Below, one piece after another: positions 6,826 to 7,328 of a DNA stretch of 7,328 nt (within the stretch, counting starts at the first letter, position 1; every line of letters starts with the position of its first letter). The position numbers and the translations under genes were made by a program. Where the stretch lies: positions 1 to 7,328 of the forward strand of contig JANOBO010000262.1 of the NCBI GenBank assembly GCA_031411695.1, written 5' to 3'. The notes beneath the pieces are model-generated. The model did not search any database. It was not told where the DNA came from and saw only the letters and a program-made list of their open reading frames with translations. This stretch comes from JAIBCL01 sp031411695. GTDB lineage: Bacteria > Verrucomicrobiota > Verrucomicrobiia > Verrucomicrobiales > Verrucomicrobiaceae.

Positions 6826-7174
6826 CGTGCAATGAACTGGCGATTGGTCGGACACGCGCAACGCGCACCGGTCGGTTCATGGAAGTGGTCTTGATGGTTT
6901 CAAGGCCTCGCTCGCGTGACATGGCGTGCGACCAGTTCTACAGCAATTCCTCGCGATGAAGGTCGCACCGTTGCTGAACCTTTGAAGGTGCGTTGTTCGG
7001 AATCCAACCTTGCGAGATCTCGCCGGTAGCGATCAAAATCATGGCCTCGGCGTCACCCACACAGCATGAAAATGCGCGGGTGGATGCTACGTGGGCGCAA
7101 AGTACATCGTGACGCGTATTCCGTAGAATCGGCATATCTGAGGCATGACGCATGCATGTTTGGGATGGGTCCAG
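6826..7174. other. Intergenic region between converging genes
   Basis: These 349 bases lie between the rightward fusion gene and the leftward partial gene. I find no gene with recognisable product or ribosome binding site. The longest frame, 71 codons leftward at 6938-7153, has no family resemblance, is rich in C, H and R, and has no coding-like composition. The region contains inverted repeats at 6926-6992, listed separately, but no stem followed by a T tract, so no classic intrinsic terminator for either gene. Confidence 0.55.
6926..6992. repeat. Competing inverted repeats (three-arm structure)
   Basis: GTGCGACC at 6926-6933 is the exact reverse complement of GGTCGCAC at 6961-6968 (8-bp stem, 27-base loop). 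The middle arm can instead pair downstream: CGCACC at 6964-6969 is complementary to GGTGCG at 6987-6992 (6-bp stem, 17-base loop). The two stems are mutually exclusive. No T run follows either. It may help end transcription between the converging genes, but chance is possible in GC-rich DNA. Confidence 0.35.
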
Positions 7175-7328
7175 TCACAACGTCACGACACTCTCCTTCG
7201 CCTGCGATTCGAGCGCCGCCGCGAAAATCTCCTGCGTGCCGACGGCTTCCTCGGGTGTGGCGCAGCCAAAGCGGTCGCCGAGCTTCCCCTCGCGCTCCAT
7301 GAGAAACGCGGCCCACATTTGCTGGATC
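7175..7328 (-). CDS. C-terminal fragment, probable Gfo/Idh/MocA-type oxidoreductase
   Basis: Read leftward from the right edge, the frame gives 50 residues ending at TGA 7177-7175: IQQMWAAFLMERE, then GKLGDRFGCATPEEAVGTQE, then IFAAALESQAKESVVTL. The pattern of an aromatic AAF helix, a short linker, CATPEEAV, and a final helix with AALES followed by a beta-like VVTL end resembles the C-terminus of Gfo/Idh/MocA NAD(P)-dependent dehydrogenases, where the last helix commonly reads EEAl-x-t-x-x-if-AAl-S. The nucleotide-binding domain lies outside the window, so the assignment rests on this tail only. The coding composition (GC-rich third positions) is convincing for a real gene end. It converges on the DUF58-TgpA fusion gene and shares the intergenic region with it. 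Confidence 0.55.
   Translation of the reverse strand, partial: IQQMWAAFLMEREGKLGDRFGCATPEEAVGTQEIFAAALESQAKESVVTL

Noticed and set aside
6831..6880. ATGAAC and GTTCAT inverted repeat after the fusion gene, considered as a terminator
   Set aside because: The stem is only 6 bp with a loop of over 30 bases and no T tract follows.
6938..7153. Leftward 71-codon frame in the intergenic region
   Set aside because: No family resemblance, no ribosome binding site and an implausible C/H/R-rich composition; considered as a degraded gene but there is nothing to identify.

Overview
The window is GC-rich, densely packed bacterial DNA that looks like a Verrucomicrobiota chromosome. Two things suggest this: a secreted repeat-poor protein of the type often found with PEP-CTERM tails in that phylum (left edge), and a periplasmic TPR protein whose mature part begins with an HGGYHE-like stretch. 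No ribosomal or phylogenetic marker is present, so the phylum call is an inference. I see no tRNA, rRNA, CRISPR array, insertion sequence or phage gene.

Layout. Bases 1-1441 hold a leftward two-gene unit: a TPR protein (1441 to 395) whose stop codon overlaps the ATG of a secreted protein (398 down past base 1) as ATGA. Bases 1442-1622 form a divergent intergenic region. It contains an 11-bp-phased direct repeat (1484-1501) that resembles a PhoB box read toward the TPR gene. Bases 1623-6825 hold a rightward four-gene run: a fumarylacetoacetate-hydrolase-family enzyme, a single-domain cupin, a MoxR AAA+ ATPase, and a 974-residue protein joining a DUF58 domain to a complete TgpA-type membrane transglutaminase. 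The ATPase and the fusion overlap as GTGA. Bases 6826-7174 carry no convincing gene but have competing inverted repeats. Bases 7175-7328 are the C-terminal end of a leftward gene, probably a Gfo/Idh/MocA-type oxidoreductase.

How the genes may work together. In many proteobacteria moxR, a DUF58 gene and tgpA are three adjacent genes. Here the last two are one polypeptide of about the summed length, with all catalytic residues of the transglutaminase kept. The MoxR ATPase would act in the cytoplasm on the DUF58 part, and the transglutaminase domain would face the periplasm. The two small enzymes upstream (FAH-like and cupin) are close enough to share its transcript, but no functional link is visible. 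Ribosome binding sites are weak or absent at almost every start.
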